NCBI GenBank assembly: GCA_031259485.1
Contig: JAIRLH010000018.1
Coordinates: 1 to 7,805 of the forward strand
Reading direction: 5' to 3'
Length of the DNA stretch: 7,805 bases
Source of the DNA: Elusimicrobiota bacterium
Lineage (GTDB): Bacteria > Elusimicrobiota > Elusimicrobia > Elusimicrobiales > Elusimicrobiaceae
In this document: piece by piece, positions 1-6,845 of the stretch
Position numbering within the stretch: position 1 is the first letter of the stretch
Layout of the letters: each line of letters opens with the position of its first letter
Program-made: the position numbers and the translations under genes
Notes under the pieces: model-generated
The model's input: the letters and a program-made list of their open reading frames with translations, nothing else
Told to the model about the DNA's origin: nothing
The model's database searches: none

Positions 1-263
1 GTCTGCACCGCGGCGTTGGCTATTACAAACAGCCATTTGCCGGCCCAAAGGAATAATACGGTAAATATATGGCCGGCACGCGGGTTTTGGGCGACATGTT
101 CGTAAAAATATATATCAACGGCGTGGCGCAGCGTATGGGGATAGTAGGTGAATTCATCTAGTCCAAAGGGATAAACTATGCTGAAGAAAATTATGAAAGC
201 GCCGTATAGTGCAAATACCGCGCCCCATGCCCAGGCAGTTTTGCTGATATTATTTATTTTCAT
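1..263 (-). CDS. Membrane protein of unknown function, N-terminal fragment (cut by window edge)
   Basis: The first 87 codons are visible; the rest lies beyond position 1. The start is ATG at 263, with GGAG about ten bases upstream on the minus strand. Residues about 10-30 form a hydrophobic segment rich in aromatics (WAWGAVFALYGAFIIFFSIV). A polar, aromatic stretch follows, with DEFTYYPHTLRHAVDIYFYE at 36-55 and NPRAG at 60-64, and a second hydrophobic segment begins near 66. An N-terminal membrane anchor followed by an acidic extracytoplasmic loop resembles large polytopic GT-C-fold-like or DUF6056-type proteins, but that comparison is from memory and unproven. The start lies 48 bases after the ClC gene stop on the same strand, so it is probably the last visible member of that operon. 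No function is assigned. Confidence 0.7.
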   Translation of the reverse strand, partial: MKINNISKTAWAWGAVFALYGAFIIFFSIVYPFGLDEFTYYPHTLRHAVDIYFYEHVAQNPRAGHIFTVLFLWAGKWLFVIANAAVQ

Positions 264-311
264 TTTTTGATTGCTCCATGGTGTCATCCGCATCGTTATA
301 TATTTCATGGC

Positions 312-1793
312 TTATTGTTCGGTGTTGTCATTATCGTCCTGCGGTATTTCCGGCAGCAGATGGCTGAAAAGCGACGGTTTCTTTTTTAAGCCGTCTTCAA
401 GCGGCGTATCGGGCATTTTTCGCGGCGCGCGCGCGTCCTTTGCGTTCGGGATAAGATGCCGCACCATGGTCAGAAGGAAATTTTTTTTGTTCAATACTTT
501 TTTAAGCTCTTTAACCGATTGGCGGCGCTGCTGCTCATGCGGGTTTTGCGAGTCATCGTCGCTTAGATTCTTGTCAAAAGCAAACTGCTGCTTACTGTAA
601 ATGCTGCGCCGTCCGGTTACCAAAAAACTCACTATGCACGATACCGCCGCATAAGGGGCTATTGTCGCGCCGAAGAGCTCTATCGCCATTACGCTGGCGG
701 CCAGCGGCGTATTGCATACGCCGGCCAGAATGCTTACTATGCCCAAAGCTGCGAAAGTTATCGTATTAAGCCCAAGCATATCGGCGAAGAAATACCCCGC
801 GTTCGCGCCGATGAACATTACCGGCGTTATCGCGCCGCCCACGCCGCCCGCGGCGAAAGTTATGCCGGTGGTCACCATTTTCGCAAGGAAGCCGAAAGCG
901 GCTGCGCTGTCGCCCGCTAAAATCGCGTCAACGCGCTGCATGGTAAGGCCCAGATACGCGGGGGAAAACAAAAGCCCTATCGCTATCAGGCACGCGCCGC
1001 CGAGAAAGACCTTCCAGAACAGAGAAAATTTATAACCTATAAAACGGAATATTATGCGCGCGAGTTTCAGAATTTCTATGAACAGAAGCGACATCAGCCC
1101 GAAGAAAATCCCGGCCGCCACGACAAACAGCAAAGAGCTGTCAATATTTATCGCTTTGAGAACCATGGGATGATAAATATATTCCACGCCCATCATCTGC
1201 GTTATTTGGTATGAAGTAATGCCGGCTATGAACGCGGGGAACATAACCTCGTAGAATACGGTGCCCACGCTCAGCACTTCAAGCCCGAACAAAGCCCCCG
1301 ATATCGGCACGCCGAATACGCCCGCGAAGCCCGCGCTTACTCCGCAGATCATGAGTTTTCGCCGCTCGGTTTTATTGAAGGAAAATATTTTTGCAAAGAA
1401 GCTGCCCACGCCGGCCCCCACGTCCGCGCAGGGAGATTCCTTCCCGGCCGAGCCGCCGGCGGCAATGGTCAGCACCGGCAGGAAAAAGGCTTTAATTGAG
1501 GAGACTGGCGAGATCGGCCTGTATTCATTGATTGCGGCGATGGCTTCGTTTGTGGAAAATCCGTCGTCCCCGGGCGATACTTTGCGCGCCAGAATATTTA
1601 CAATATATAAAGCCAGCGGCAGCGCGAAATAGTAATATTTAAAGCCGGCAGTGAAGTTTACCGAAAGCGCAAGCAGCTTCAGAAACAGCCCGTTGCAAAC
1701 GCCGACGACGGCGCCTATAAACACCGAGGCCAAAAACCACTTTAAAATATTAAAAAATGCGATTTTGCGTTTCAGACGGAATTCTGTTTTCAT
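312..1793 (-). CDS. ClC-family chloride channel/transporter
   Basis: A 493-residue polytopic inner-membrane protein that moves anions across the membrane, by channel or Cl-/H+ exchange mechanism. Family landmarks appear in order. GKESP at 117-121 is the equivalent of GREGP, with the gating glutamate at E119. GVPISGALFGLEV follows at 161-173. GGVGGAITP at 316-324 is the GxFxP-type selectivity motif. RRSIYS at 395-400 places Y399 at the anion-coordinating tyrosine (Y445 of E. coli ClC). The GSGIPE region is divergent (GFSTNE, 78-83). The position of the intracellular proton glutamate (E203 in E. coli ClC) appears to be V173, as in animal ClC channels, so proton coupling may be lost (inference from a hand alignment). 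The last about 90 residues are a hydrophilic tail without a recognisable CBS pair. The start lies 16 bases after the thioredoxin-CcdA stop with only a weak Shine-Dalgarno, suggesting translational coupling. Confidence 0.93.
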   Translation of the reverse strand: MKTEFRLKRKIAFFNILKWFLASVFIGAVVGVCNGLFLKLLALSVNFTAGFKYYYFALPLALYIVNILARKVSPGDDGFSTNEAIAAINEYRPISPVSSIKAFFLPVLTIAAGGSAGKESPCADVGAGVGSFFAKIFSFNKTERRKLMICGVSAGFAGVFGVPISGALFGLEVLSVGTVFYEVMFPAFIAGITSYQITQMMGVEYIYHPMVLKAINIDSSLLFVVAAGIFFGLMSLLFIEILKLARIIFRFIGYKFSLFWKVFLGGACLIAIGLLFSPAYLGLTMQRVDAILAGDSAAAFGFLAKMVTTGITFAAGGVGGAITPVMFIGANAGYFFADMLGLNTITFAALGIVSILAGVCNTPLAASVMAIELFGATIAPYAAVSCIVSFLVTGRRSIYSKQQFAFDKNLSDDDSQNPHEQQRRQSVKELKKVLNKKNFLLTMVRHLIPNAKDARAPRKMPDTPLEDGLKKKPSLFSHLLPEIPQDDNDNTEQ

Positions 1794-1809
1794 AGTATAA
1801 CTGCCGAAC

Positions 1810-2931
1810 TCAGCTCAGCAGAATCATCATGCCCAGGCCCAAAAATACAAGAGAAAGCAACACTTTCGTCAGCCCGAGGTTTTTGCGGAAGAAGTTATTA
1901 AGCGTCTCCGATCTCTGGCCCGCGACCGCAAGCGCAAATGTAACCAATAAAGGAAATATAAACAGGAGGTTATAAATAACGATATAAAAGAAAGCGCGCA
2001 TGCGGAACGCCGGTTCTTTCATAATAAGCACAATAGTGGGAACGTACACCTGGCCCGTGCACACGGCCTCCACCAGCGAAACCGCAAAACCAACCGCGAG
2101 AGAGGCTATTATAAGGCGCGGGGCGCTCTTTTCTTTATCGCGCAGAAAGAAGCCTATTATCTTATTAATTCTTACTTTTAAATTATCCGGCAGGCGAAGC
2201 AGCATGGCTTTGCCGTCTTTTGTCTTTACGTACATTATAAAATCGTACACGCTGAGGAAAAAGAAAATAAAGCAAACCGCCGCGGTTAGGATATAAAATA
2301 TTCTTATCGCAAGCTGGAAGCCCTCCAGCGCGTAAAGCACGTTGAACAGGCCCAGTCCCAAAAGGATATAAGTTATAAACACGGCCAGGCAGTATGCGCT
2401 GCCGACGTAAATAACCTCCCTCTTGTTATATCCGTAAACGGAAAGGAACGACACAAAAAACACTATTACCGCGAAAGCGCAGGGGTTAATGCCGTCCACA
2501 AGGCCGTTTATTATTATGGCGGCGAGGGTAAATGTTTTAAAAGCCTCGGCCGGGTTCACTTCGCCGAGTCCTTTGGTTTCTTTGTTATTGGCGAGCATGT
2601 GGTCAATTGCTTCTTCGGCGTAAAAGCCGATTTGGTTGGGATATCCGAGCAGAAAATATTCGCCCGCCGCAAATGCCGGCACAGCCGGTGTTTTGCCGTA
2701 TTTCTGGGCCATATCGGAAAGTTTAAGGCTGTTTTGCGCGACGGAAGTATCAAGCTCGACAAAATTTATTTTATCGCCGTATTTCTCTTTTAAATCGGGG
2801 TAATGCTCTCTTTTAAACTTCATGCAGTGCACGCAGGTAGGCGAGGTAAAAATATAAACGTCCGGTTTTTGCGGCTGGGCCGCTGCAGACAGCGGGGATA
2901 TTAAGAACAAGGCTAATAATAACTTTTTCAT
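1810..2931 (-). CDS. Thioredoxin-like domain fused to CcdA/DsbD-type transmembrane domain (thiol:disulfide interchange protein)
   Basis: A 373-residue exported redox protein that probably carries reducing equivalents across the inner membrane to periplasmic thiols. A signal peptide (MKKLLLALFLISPLSAAA, likely cleaved after residue 18) precedes a thioredoxin/glutaredoxin-like domain with active site TCVHC (C33, C36) and a likely cis-proline loop at V84-P85. From about 134 to 372 there are six predicted membrane segments of the CcdA/DsbD-beta type. The paired membrane cysteines are C151 in GINPCAF (first segment) and C291 in EAVCTGQVYVPT (fourth segment). Domain order is reversed relative to the C-terminal thioredoxin domain of E. 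coli DsbD, and no N-terminal DsbD-alpha domain is present. It sits 23 bases after marC and 16 before the ClC gene, so it is probably co-transcribed. The start has a modest AAAAGG about 11 bases upstream. The electron acceptor cannot be told from the sequence. Confidence 0.92.
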   Translation of the reverse strand: MKKLLLALFLISPLSAAAQPQKPDVYIFTSPTCVHCMKFKREHYPDLKEKYGDKINFVELDTSVAQNSLKLSDMAQKYGKTPAVPAFAAGEYFLLGYPNQIGFYAEEAIDHMLANNKETKGLGEVNPAEAFKTFTLAAIIINGLVDGINPCAFAVIVFFVSFLSVYGYNKREVIYVGSAYCLAVFITYILLGLGLFNVLYALEGFQLAIRIFYILTAAVCFIFFFLSVYDFIMYVKTKDGKAMLLRLPDNLKVRINKIIGFFLRDKEKSAPRLIIASLAVGFAVSLVEAVCTGQVYVPTIVLIMKEPAFRMRAFFYIVIYNLLFIFPLLVTFALAVAGQRSETLNNFFRKNLGLTKVLLSLVFLGLGMMILLS

Positions 2932-2954
2932 TTTAATTTTTACCTTTTATTTTA

Positions 2955-3572
2955 TTATTTTATGATGCCTGCGGAAATCCGGATAAAATCGGAAATACCG
3001 CCCATGACCATGTTGACTGACATCAGAACCAATAACATACCGGACAGCCTTTCAATGGCGACCAGTCCGCGCCTGCCGAGTAAATTTGAAATGGGGAAAG
3101 AAAGCGTCAAAACGGCCGCGTTAAGCGCGGAAGCGACGAGCATTGCAATCAGAGTATAAAACAGGCTGCCGTCAGCTTTGGAGCACAGGATTAAAAGCGT
3201 GCTCAGCACGGCCGGGCCGGCGACAAGCGGAATGGCGAGCGGAACAACAAAAGGCTCCTCCGCTCTGGCGGGGGCTTTGTTTTCGCCTTCATCTTCCTCC
3301 GTGTTAAAAACCAGCTTTACCGATATTATAAAAAGTATTATGCCGCCGGCGATATTCATGGAATACTGTTCAATGCTCATAAAGTGCAATATCTGCCTGC
3401 CCGCGAACAGAAAGGCAAGCATTATCGCAAAAGCGATTGACAGCTCCCTGCACAGGACTCGGTTACGCCGCTCCGGCGCGACGCGCTTTAAAGCCGCTAT
3501 AAAAAGCGGGATATTACCGAATGGGTCCATAACGAGGAAGAGAGTAATTACTGCGGAAAATATTATATCCAT
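2955..3572 (-). CDS. MarC family integral membrane protein
   Basis: A 205-residue protein of the MarC/UPF0056 (YhgN/YchE-like) family, whose usual length is about 200 residues with six membrane segments. Two family motifs are visible: MDPFGNIPLF at 15-24 in the first segment and PLAIPLVAGPA at 111-121 in the fourth. An acidic loop (TEEDEGENKAPARAEE, 91-106) separates the two three-helix halves. Transport function is often assumed, but no substrate is established for the family, and the old link to multiple antibiotic resistance is not supported. The start is ATG at 3572 with AGGA nine bases upstream. It appears to be first in the minus-strand operon with the thioredoxin-CcdA and ClC genes. 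I see no sequence feature linking it mechanistically to them. Confidence 0.92.
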   Translation of the reverse strand: MDIIFSAVITLFLVMDPFGNIPLFIAALKRVAPERRNRVLCRELSIAFAIMLAFLFAGRQILHFMSIEQYSMNIAGGIILFIISVKLVFNTEEDEGENKAPARAEEPFVVPLAIPLVAGPAVLSTLLILCSKADGSLFYTLIAMLVASALNAAVLTLSFPISNLLGRRGLVAIERLSGMLLVLMSVNMVMGGISDFIRISAGIIK

Positions 3573-3626
3573 AAAACAAAATCCTGCCGATTTCGCAACA
3601 TATCGCGCCGCGCCTGCGCCGCCTTC

Positions 3627-3654
3627 ATTATAATACTAAAAATTGAGGGATAAA
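3627..3654 (-). promoter_or_regulatory. Candidate promoter for the marC operon
   Basis: On the minus strand a perfect TATAAT lies at 3632-3627, with a weak -35-like TTTATC at 3654-3649 and a 16-base spacer. Transcription would start near 3620, giving a leader of about 48 bases to the marC ATG at 3572. The -10 is good and the -35 matches only three of six positions, so this is a moderate guess. Confidence 0.45.
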
Positions 3655-3700
3655 TACAGCGGCGCCGCGTCTGCGAGGATGGAGAGATATGTGCTGTATT
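3653..3700. repeat. 8-base inverted repeat around a GC-rich core, between hypC and marC
   Basis: AATACAGC at 3653-3660 is mirrored exactly by GCTGTATT at 3693-3700, which overlaps the hypC stop codon. Next to the left arm, the self-complementary GCGGCGCCGC lies at 3659-3668. It could act as a weak transcription end for the hypC transcript or as a protein site. There is no T-tract typical of an intrinsic terminator. Confidence 0.35.
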
Positions 3701-3911
3701 AACGCCTTACCGCCGCGATATCCGCAAGGGCCGCTTTAGCTTCCCTGGGATCCATTATTTCTATTATAAAGCCGGCATGCACAAGAGCATAATCTCCCTT
3801 TTTTGCCTGCGGCTTTAATACGGCGGAAACATCCTTGCGCGCGCCGTTTAAATCAATAAGCGCGATATTTTTTTTTACTTTCAGAATTTTGCCTATTATG
3901 CTTAAACACAT
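3699..3911 (-). CDS. hypC: HypC/HupF family hydrogenase maturation chaperone
   Basis: A 70-residue protein. HypC works with HypD to assemble the Fe(CN)2CO unit and delivers it to the [NiFe] hydrogenase large subunit in the cytoplasm. The essential N-terminal cysteine is present (MCLSIIGKI), and the family's second half is clear: KKGDYALVHAGFIIEI (38-52, with H45) followed by DPREAKAAL. The start is set at ATG 3911 because Cys must be residue 2 and because GAGG lies eight bases upstream; the frame stays open to an ATG at 3947, but that start would bury the cysteine. The canonical MCLAIPGK has Pro at position 6, and here it is Ile. The gene begins 10 bases after the stop of the metallo-beta-lactamase-fold gene, so the two are probably co-transcribed. 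No other hyp gene or hydrogenase subunit lies in the window. Confidence 0.88.
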   Translation of the reverse strand: MCLSIIGKILKVKKNIALIDLNGARKDVSAVLKPQAKKGDYALVHAGFIIEIMDPREAKAALADIAAVRR

Positions 3912-3921
3912 AATTTTTGCC

Positions 3922-4659
3922 TCAGATTTGTATATGGTCGCCGTCATAAGGCGCGATAGTGTGCGTAAACAGCGCGCCGGCGGCGGCCATGGCGCGGTCG
4001 CGCTTTTGGAGGTTGTTGTAAGTATCCGCTTTAAAATGTATCAGGGCCAGCAGACGCGCTTGGGCGCGCGCGGCTGTTTGCGCGGCCTGCTCGGGATTAA
4101 GGTGGTTGTTATCCGGCGATTGTCCGGGCAGATAGGAACATTCGGTAATCAGCAAATCCGCGTTTTTGGCGAGTTTGACGGCATTTTCGTTCACGCCGCC
4201 GTCAAGAGCGTATGCAAGAATTTTTTTATCCGCCTCTATGCGGTAGCCGCAGGTCGGGACGATATGCGCCATCGGCAGCGCGGTAAGTTTAAACGGCAGG
4301 TTTTTGGTCTGCGACGCCTCGCTCACGCGCGTTTTGGTTTTCAGTCGCGGCGGCGCCGGCATGAAAGGTTCGCGCATGATATTTTCAAGCTCTTTCTTCA
4401 TGCCGTCCGGCGTTATTATATGCAAGCCGCCCGCCCAGTTGAAAAGCGGCAGAGTCTGCAGACCGCTGATATGGTCAATATGCAGGTGGCTCAGCAGCAG
4501 ATACACGGGCTTTTTGCCCTTTATTATATCGTAAGTTTTATAAATGCCGCCGCCGGCGTCAAGTATGATATAGGCGTCTCTTGTTTCCGCCAGAACGCAG
4601 GTTGTATTGCCGGTATACGTGTCAAACCAGCCGTTTGTACCCAGGAAAAATATGTCCAC
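3922..4659 (-). CDS. MBL-fold metallohydrolase, RNase Z-like
   Basis: A 245-residue cytoplasmic metallo-beta-lactamase-fold hydrolase with a full dinuclear metal set. The HxHxDH motif is SHLHIDHISGL (H58, H60, D62, H63). H132 lies in PMAHIVPTCGYRI, D153 in YALDGG, and H208 in LALIHF; NNHLNPEQAA (H186) also matches the RNase Z-like pattern. The core resembles the RNase Z/ElaC and PhnP-like branch. I see no exosite arm typical of tRNA-processing RNase Z, so the substrate is open: tRNA 3' ends, cyclic phosphodiesters or others. The start is GTG at 4659 (VDIFFLGTNG, read as Met), supported by AAGGGGG on the minus strand just upstream. It is the first gene of a minus-strand pair with hypC and is transcribed divergently from ridA. 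Confidence 0.88.
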   Translation of the reverse strand: MDIFFLGTNGWFDTYTGNTTCVLAETRDAYIILDAGGGIYKTYDIIKGKKPVYLLLSHLHIDHISGLQTLPLFNWAGGLHIITPDGMKKELENIMREPFMPAPPRLKTKTRVSEASQTKNLPFKLTALPMAHIVPTCGYRIEADKKILAYALDGGVNENAVKLAKNADLLITECSYLPGQSPDNNHLNPEQAAQTAARAQARLLALIHFKADTYNNLQKRDRAMAAAGALFTHTIAPYDGDHIQI

Positions 4660-4737
4660 AAATCCCCCTTAGCCCTTTCAAATATGATACTTTTTTTATA
4701 CCATATATGCATATTGCCGTTTCAAGGAGAATCGTTT
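4660..4737. promoter_or_regulatory. Divergent promoter region between the MBL-fold gene and ridA
   Basis: On the minus strand there is an extended -10-like TGGTATAAA (TATAAA at 4700-4695, TG at 4703-4702) with TTGAAA at 4725-4720, spacer 19. That would give a leader of about 30 bases to the GTG at 4659. On the plus strand only a weak pair is visible (TTTCAA 4676-4681, TACCAT 4699-4704, spacer 17), so the ridA promoter is uncertain. The ridA ribosome binding site AAGGAG is at 4724-4729, eight bases before its ATG. The two candidate promoters overlap, so the units may compete for polymerase. Confidence 0.4.
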
Positions 4738-5118
4738 ATGGGTAAAAAAATTATTGAAACCGCCGCCGCCCCAAAAGCCATAGGGCCTTATTCGCAGGCG
4801 GTGCGCAACGGAAGCTGGGCTTTTATATCCGGCTGCCTGCCTGCTGATCCTGTCACCGGCGCGCTTATGGGCGGCGATATCCGCACGCAGACGCGCCGCG
4901 TGCTTGAGAATATGCGCGAAGTCCTCAAAGCCTGCAAAATGGATTTTAAAAATGTTCTGAAAACAACGGTATTTTTAACCAATCTGGCGGATTTTGCCGA
5001 CATGAACGAAATTTACGGCGAATTTTTTAAAGAGAACCCGCCCGCGCGCAGCACGATTCAGGTGGCGGCGCTGCCCAAAGGTTCTCTGATAGAGATAGAA
5101 GCCGTGGCAAGAAAATAA
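4738..5118 (+). CDS. ridA: RidA family reactive intermediate deaminase
   Basis: A 126-residue cytoplasmic protein of the YjgF/YER057c/UK114 family, at the usual length. RidA hydrolyses reactive enamine/imine intermediates formed by PLP-dependent dehydratases to 2-ketoacids. The N-terminal APKAIGPYSQAV (11-22), the central VLKTTVFLTNLADFADMNE and NPPARSTIQVAALPKGSLIE near the C-terminus are hallmark segments. R104 is the arginine that binds the substrate carboxylate, and the family's IEIEAVA stretch follows. The start at 4738 is fixed by AAGGAG eight bases upstream and by the family N-terminus. The frame is open much further upstream, but that stretch is antisense to the MBL-fold gene. malQ starts 27 bases downstream, so the two are probably one operon. 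The pairing with malQ has no obvious pathway logic. Confidence 0.95.
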   Translation: MGKKIIETAAAPKAIGPYSQAVRNGSWAFISGCLPADPVTGALMGGDIRTQTRRVLENMREVLKACKMDFKNVLKTTVFLTNLADFADMNEIYGEFFKENPPARSTIQVAALPKGSLIEIEAVARK

Positions 5119-5145
5119 AAAACAGGGCGTACGACAGGGGTGTTT

Positions 5146-6723
5146 ATGACGATCAACATAAAGGACAACGAACTTCTAAAACGCCGCCGCGCCGGCGTTT
5201 TGCTGCCGCTTTCGGCGATGCGCAGCGCGACGGACTGGGGCTGCGGCGATATGGCCTCTTTTAAAGAATGGATAAATTATTTGGGCGGCGAGGGGATAAA
5301 GATTATCCAAATCCTACCCATAAGCGAAAGCGCGCCGGCGGACAACTGCCCCTACAGCACTTTAAGCGCCTACGCGCTTGATCCTGTTTACATAAGCATA
5401 GAAGACGTGCCGGAAGTCAAAAATTCCCCCGCCGCGCGGGAATTGATAGCCGCCGCGCGTGATGAAATCGCCTATTGGCGCGGCGAGAAAGCAACGCAGT
5501 TCAAATACATAAAAGCCGCCAAATATAAAACAATGTGGGCCGCTTATGAATATTTTTTTCAGAACGAGCAGGCTCAAAATACTCGGCGCTATAATGACTT
5601 TTTGAAATTCCAGCAAAATAATAACGGCTGGCTTGTGCCTTATACCATCTTCCGCACGGCTAAGGATTTGACCGGCTGGTCAAGCTGGAAGCATTGGGAA
5701 AAGTCTTTTAAAGATACCGACGTAAATTTTCTAAAAAACTTTGCCATGAACAACGGCAAACAGATGATGTTTTTTACTTATCTGCAATGGGTTTTGCAGC
5801 AGCAGCTTGAGGGCGTGCGCCAAAGCGCCGCTGAAGCGGGCGTTATCATTCTGGGCGATATTCCCTTCGGCGTGAGCTATGACAGCGCGGACGTCTGGTC
5901 CAACCAGCGCAAATACATTCTTGACGCCGAAATCGGCGCCCCGGGCGACAATATGGCCGAAAGCGGCCAGAAGTGGGGCCTGCCGGCGTATAACTGGCCC
6001 GAGATTGAGGCCAATAATTTCAACCTGTGGCGGGGCAGGATAAAACGCTACTGCGAGCTTTACGACGCGTTCCGCCTTGACCATCTGGTTGGCTTTTTCC
6101 GCACTTGGATTTTTGAAAAGGGGGCGGAAAAGGGCCGTTACGATTTGCAGGATGAATATTTGCAAAAAGTCCGCGGGGAGCGTTTTCTTGAAGCCGCGGT
6201 TGAATCCGCCGGCGGCAAGCTGCCGATAGGGGAAGATTTGGGCGTTATCCCGGACTATCTGCGCGAGCTGATGAAAGAAATAAGTCTCCCGGGCTACAAA
6301 GTTTTGCGGTGGGAGAAGGATAATGAAGTCTTCCGCGATCCTTCCAAATATCCGGCCGCTTCGCTGGCGACGACTTCAACGCACGATACGTCTATGCTCA
6401 AAGAGTGGTGGGAATCTATGCCCGACTGGCAGCGCGCCAATGCCTGGGAAATGATAAGCGGCCGCAAAACCGACGGCAAAATTCCTTTTGACGCGCAGAC
6501 GCGCTGCGCGATTTTAAAACGCGTGCTGGGCAGCGGCTCCTGCATGGTGGTGCTGCCTTTGCAGGATATCGTCGGCGGCGCGGAACGCATTAACACCCCT
6601 GGCACCGTCAACGCCGAAAACTGGACATACCGCGCGCCTTACGAAACGGCGGAATTCCATTCTAAATATCTAAATGAAATGCGCGCGTTTACTGAGCTGA
6701 TTAAAGAAACCGGCAGGAATTAG
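5146..6723 (+). CDS. malQ: 4-alpha-glucanotransferase (amylomaltase, GH77)
   Basis: A 525-residue cytoplasmic enzyme that transfers alpha-1,4-glucan segments between maltodextrins, in glycogen or maltodextrin use. GH77 landmarks appear in order (numbering from ATG 5146): GVLLPLSAM near 17; PYSTLSAYALDP at 69-80; GDIPFGVSYDSADVW at 237-251; FRLDHLVGFFRTW with nucleophile D312; PIGEDLGVIPDYL with acid/base E363; TSTHDTSML with the third carboxylate D414; and RINTPGT near 481-487. Length is typical of compact bacterial MalQ, without an N-terminal extension. ATG 5146 is preferred over an in-frame GTG at 5140 because AGGGG at 5136-5140 is the likely ribosome binding site and would overlap that GTG. 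It follows ridA by 27 bases and is closed by a strong terminator. The stop codon lies in a 12-base tandem duplication. No regulator or maltose transporter is in view. Confidence 0.96.
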   Translation: MTINIKDNELLKRRRAGVLLPLSAMRSATDWGCGDMASFKEWINYLGGEGIKIIQILPISESAPADNCPYSTLSAYALDPVYISIEDVPEVKNSPAARELIAAARDEIAYWRGEKATQFKYIKAAKYKTMWAAYEYFFQNEQAQNTRRYNDFLKFQQNNNGWLVPYTIFRTAKDLTGWSSWKHWEKSFKDTDVNFLKNFAMNNGKQMMFFTYLQWVLQQQLEGVRQSAAEAGVIILGDIPFGVSYDSADVWSNQRKYILDAEIGAPGDNMAESGQKWGLPAYNWPEIEANNFNLWRGRIKRYCELYDAFRLDHLVGFFRTWIFEKGAEKGRYDLQDEYLQKVRGERFLEAAVESAGGKLPIGEDLGVIPDYLRELMKEISLPGYKVLRWEKDNEVFRDPSKYPAASLATTSTHDTSMLKEWWESMPDWQRANAWEMISGRKTDGKIPFDAQTRCAILKRVLGSGSCMVVLPLQDIVGGAERINTPGTVNAENWTYRAPYETAEFHSKYLNEMRAFTELIKETGRN

Positions 6724-6737
6724 AATAGGAATTAGAA
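6715..6737 (+). repeat. 12-base tandem duplication across the malQ stop codon
   Basis: AGGAATTAGAA at 6715-6725 is repeated exactly at 6727-6737, separated by one T, giving a 12-base unit. The duplication keeps frame, so a second in-frame TAG follows the first at 6733-6735. It probably arose by replication slippage. Confidence 0.8.
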
Positions 6738-6768
6738 GTCGTTATTCGCTGTCATTTCGGAAAATATT

Positions 6769-6810
6769 CCGGCCCTCCGCAAAGATACGGAGGGCCGGTA
6801 TTTTTTCTTT
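6769..6810 (+). terminator. Rho-independent terminator of ridA-malQ, probably bidirectional
   Basis: A perfect 11-base-pair stem (CCGGCCCTCCG at 6769-6779 with CGGAGGGCCGG at 6788-6798) encloses an 8-base loop and is followed by TATTTTTTCTTT. It lies 45 bases after the malQ stop. AAAATA upstream can pair with TATTTT downstream across a 2-base bulge. On the minus strand the stem is followed by AATATTTTCC, so it may also stop transcripts coming from the convergent prepilin gene. Confidence 0.95.
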
Positions 6811-6845
6811 ATTATTTTCGGTATCTAAAATATTTTTAATGCGGA

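Noticed and set aside
271..600. Plus-strand frames across the ClC, thioredoxin-CcdA and marC genes
   Set aside because: They are mirror frames of clearly recognised minus-strand genes and have no family motifs or ribosome binding sites of note.
3912..3947. Longer HypC start at 3947
   Set aside because: It would overlap the MBL-fold gene and place 12 residues before the essential N-terminal cysteine. The GAGG before ATG 3911 fits the shorter form.
3835..4737. Long open frame fused upstream of ridA on the plus strand
   Set aside because: It is antisense to the MBL-fold gene and hypC, shows no protein-like family motif, and ridA has its own AAGGAG and family-typical N-terminus at 4738.
5731..6165. 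Minus-strand frame inside malQ
   Set aside because: malQ is continuous with all catalytic motifs here, and the opposite frame has no start signals or recognisable domain.
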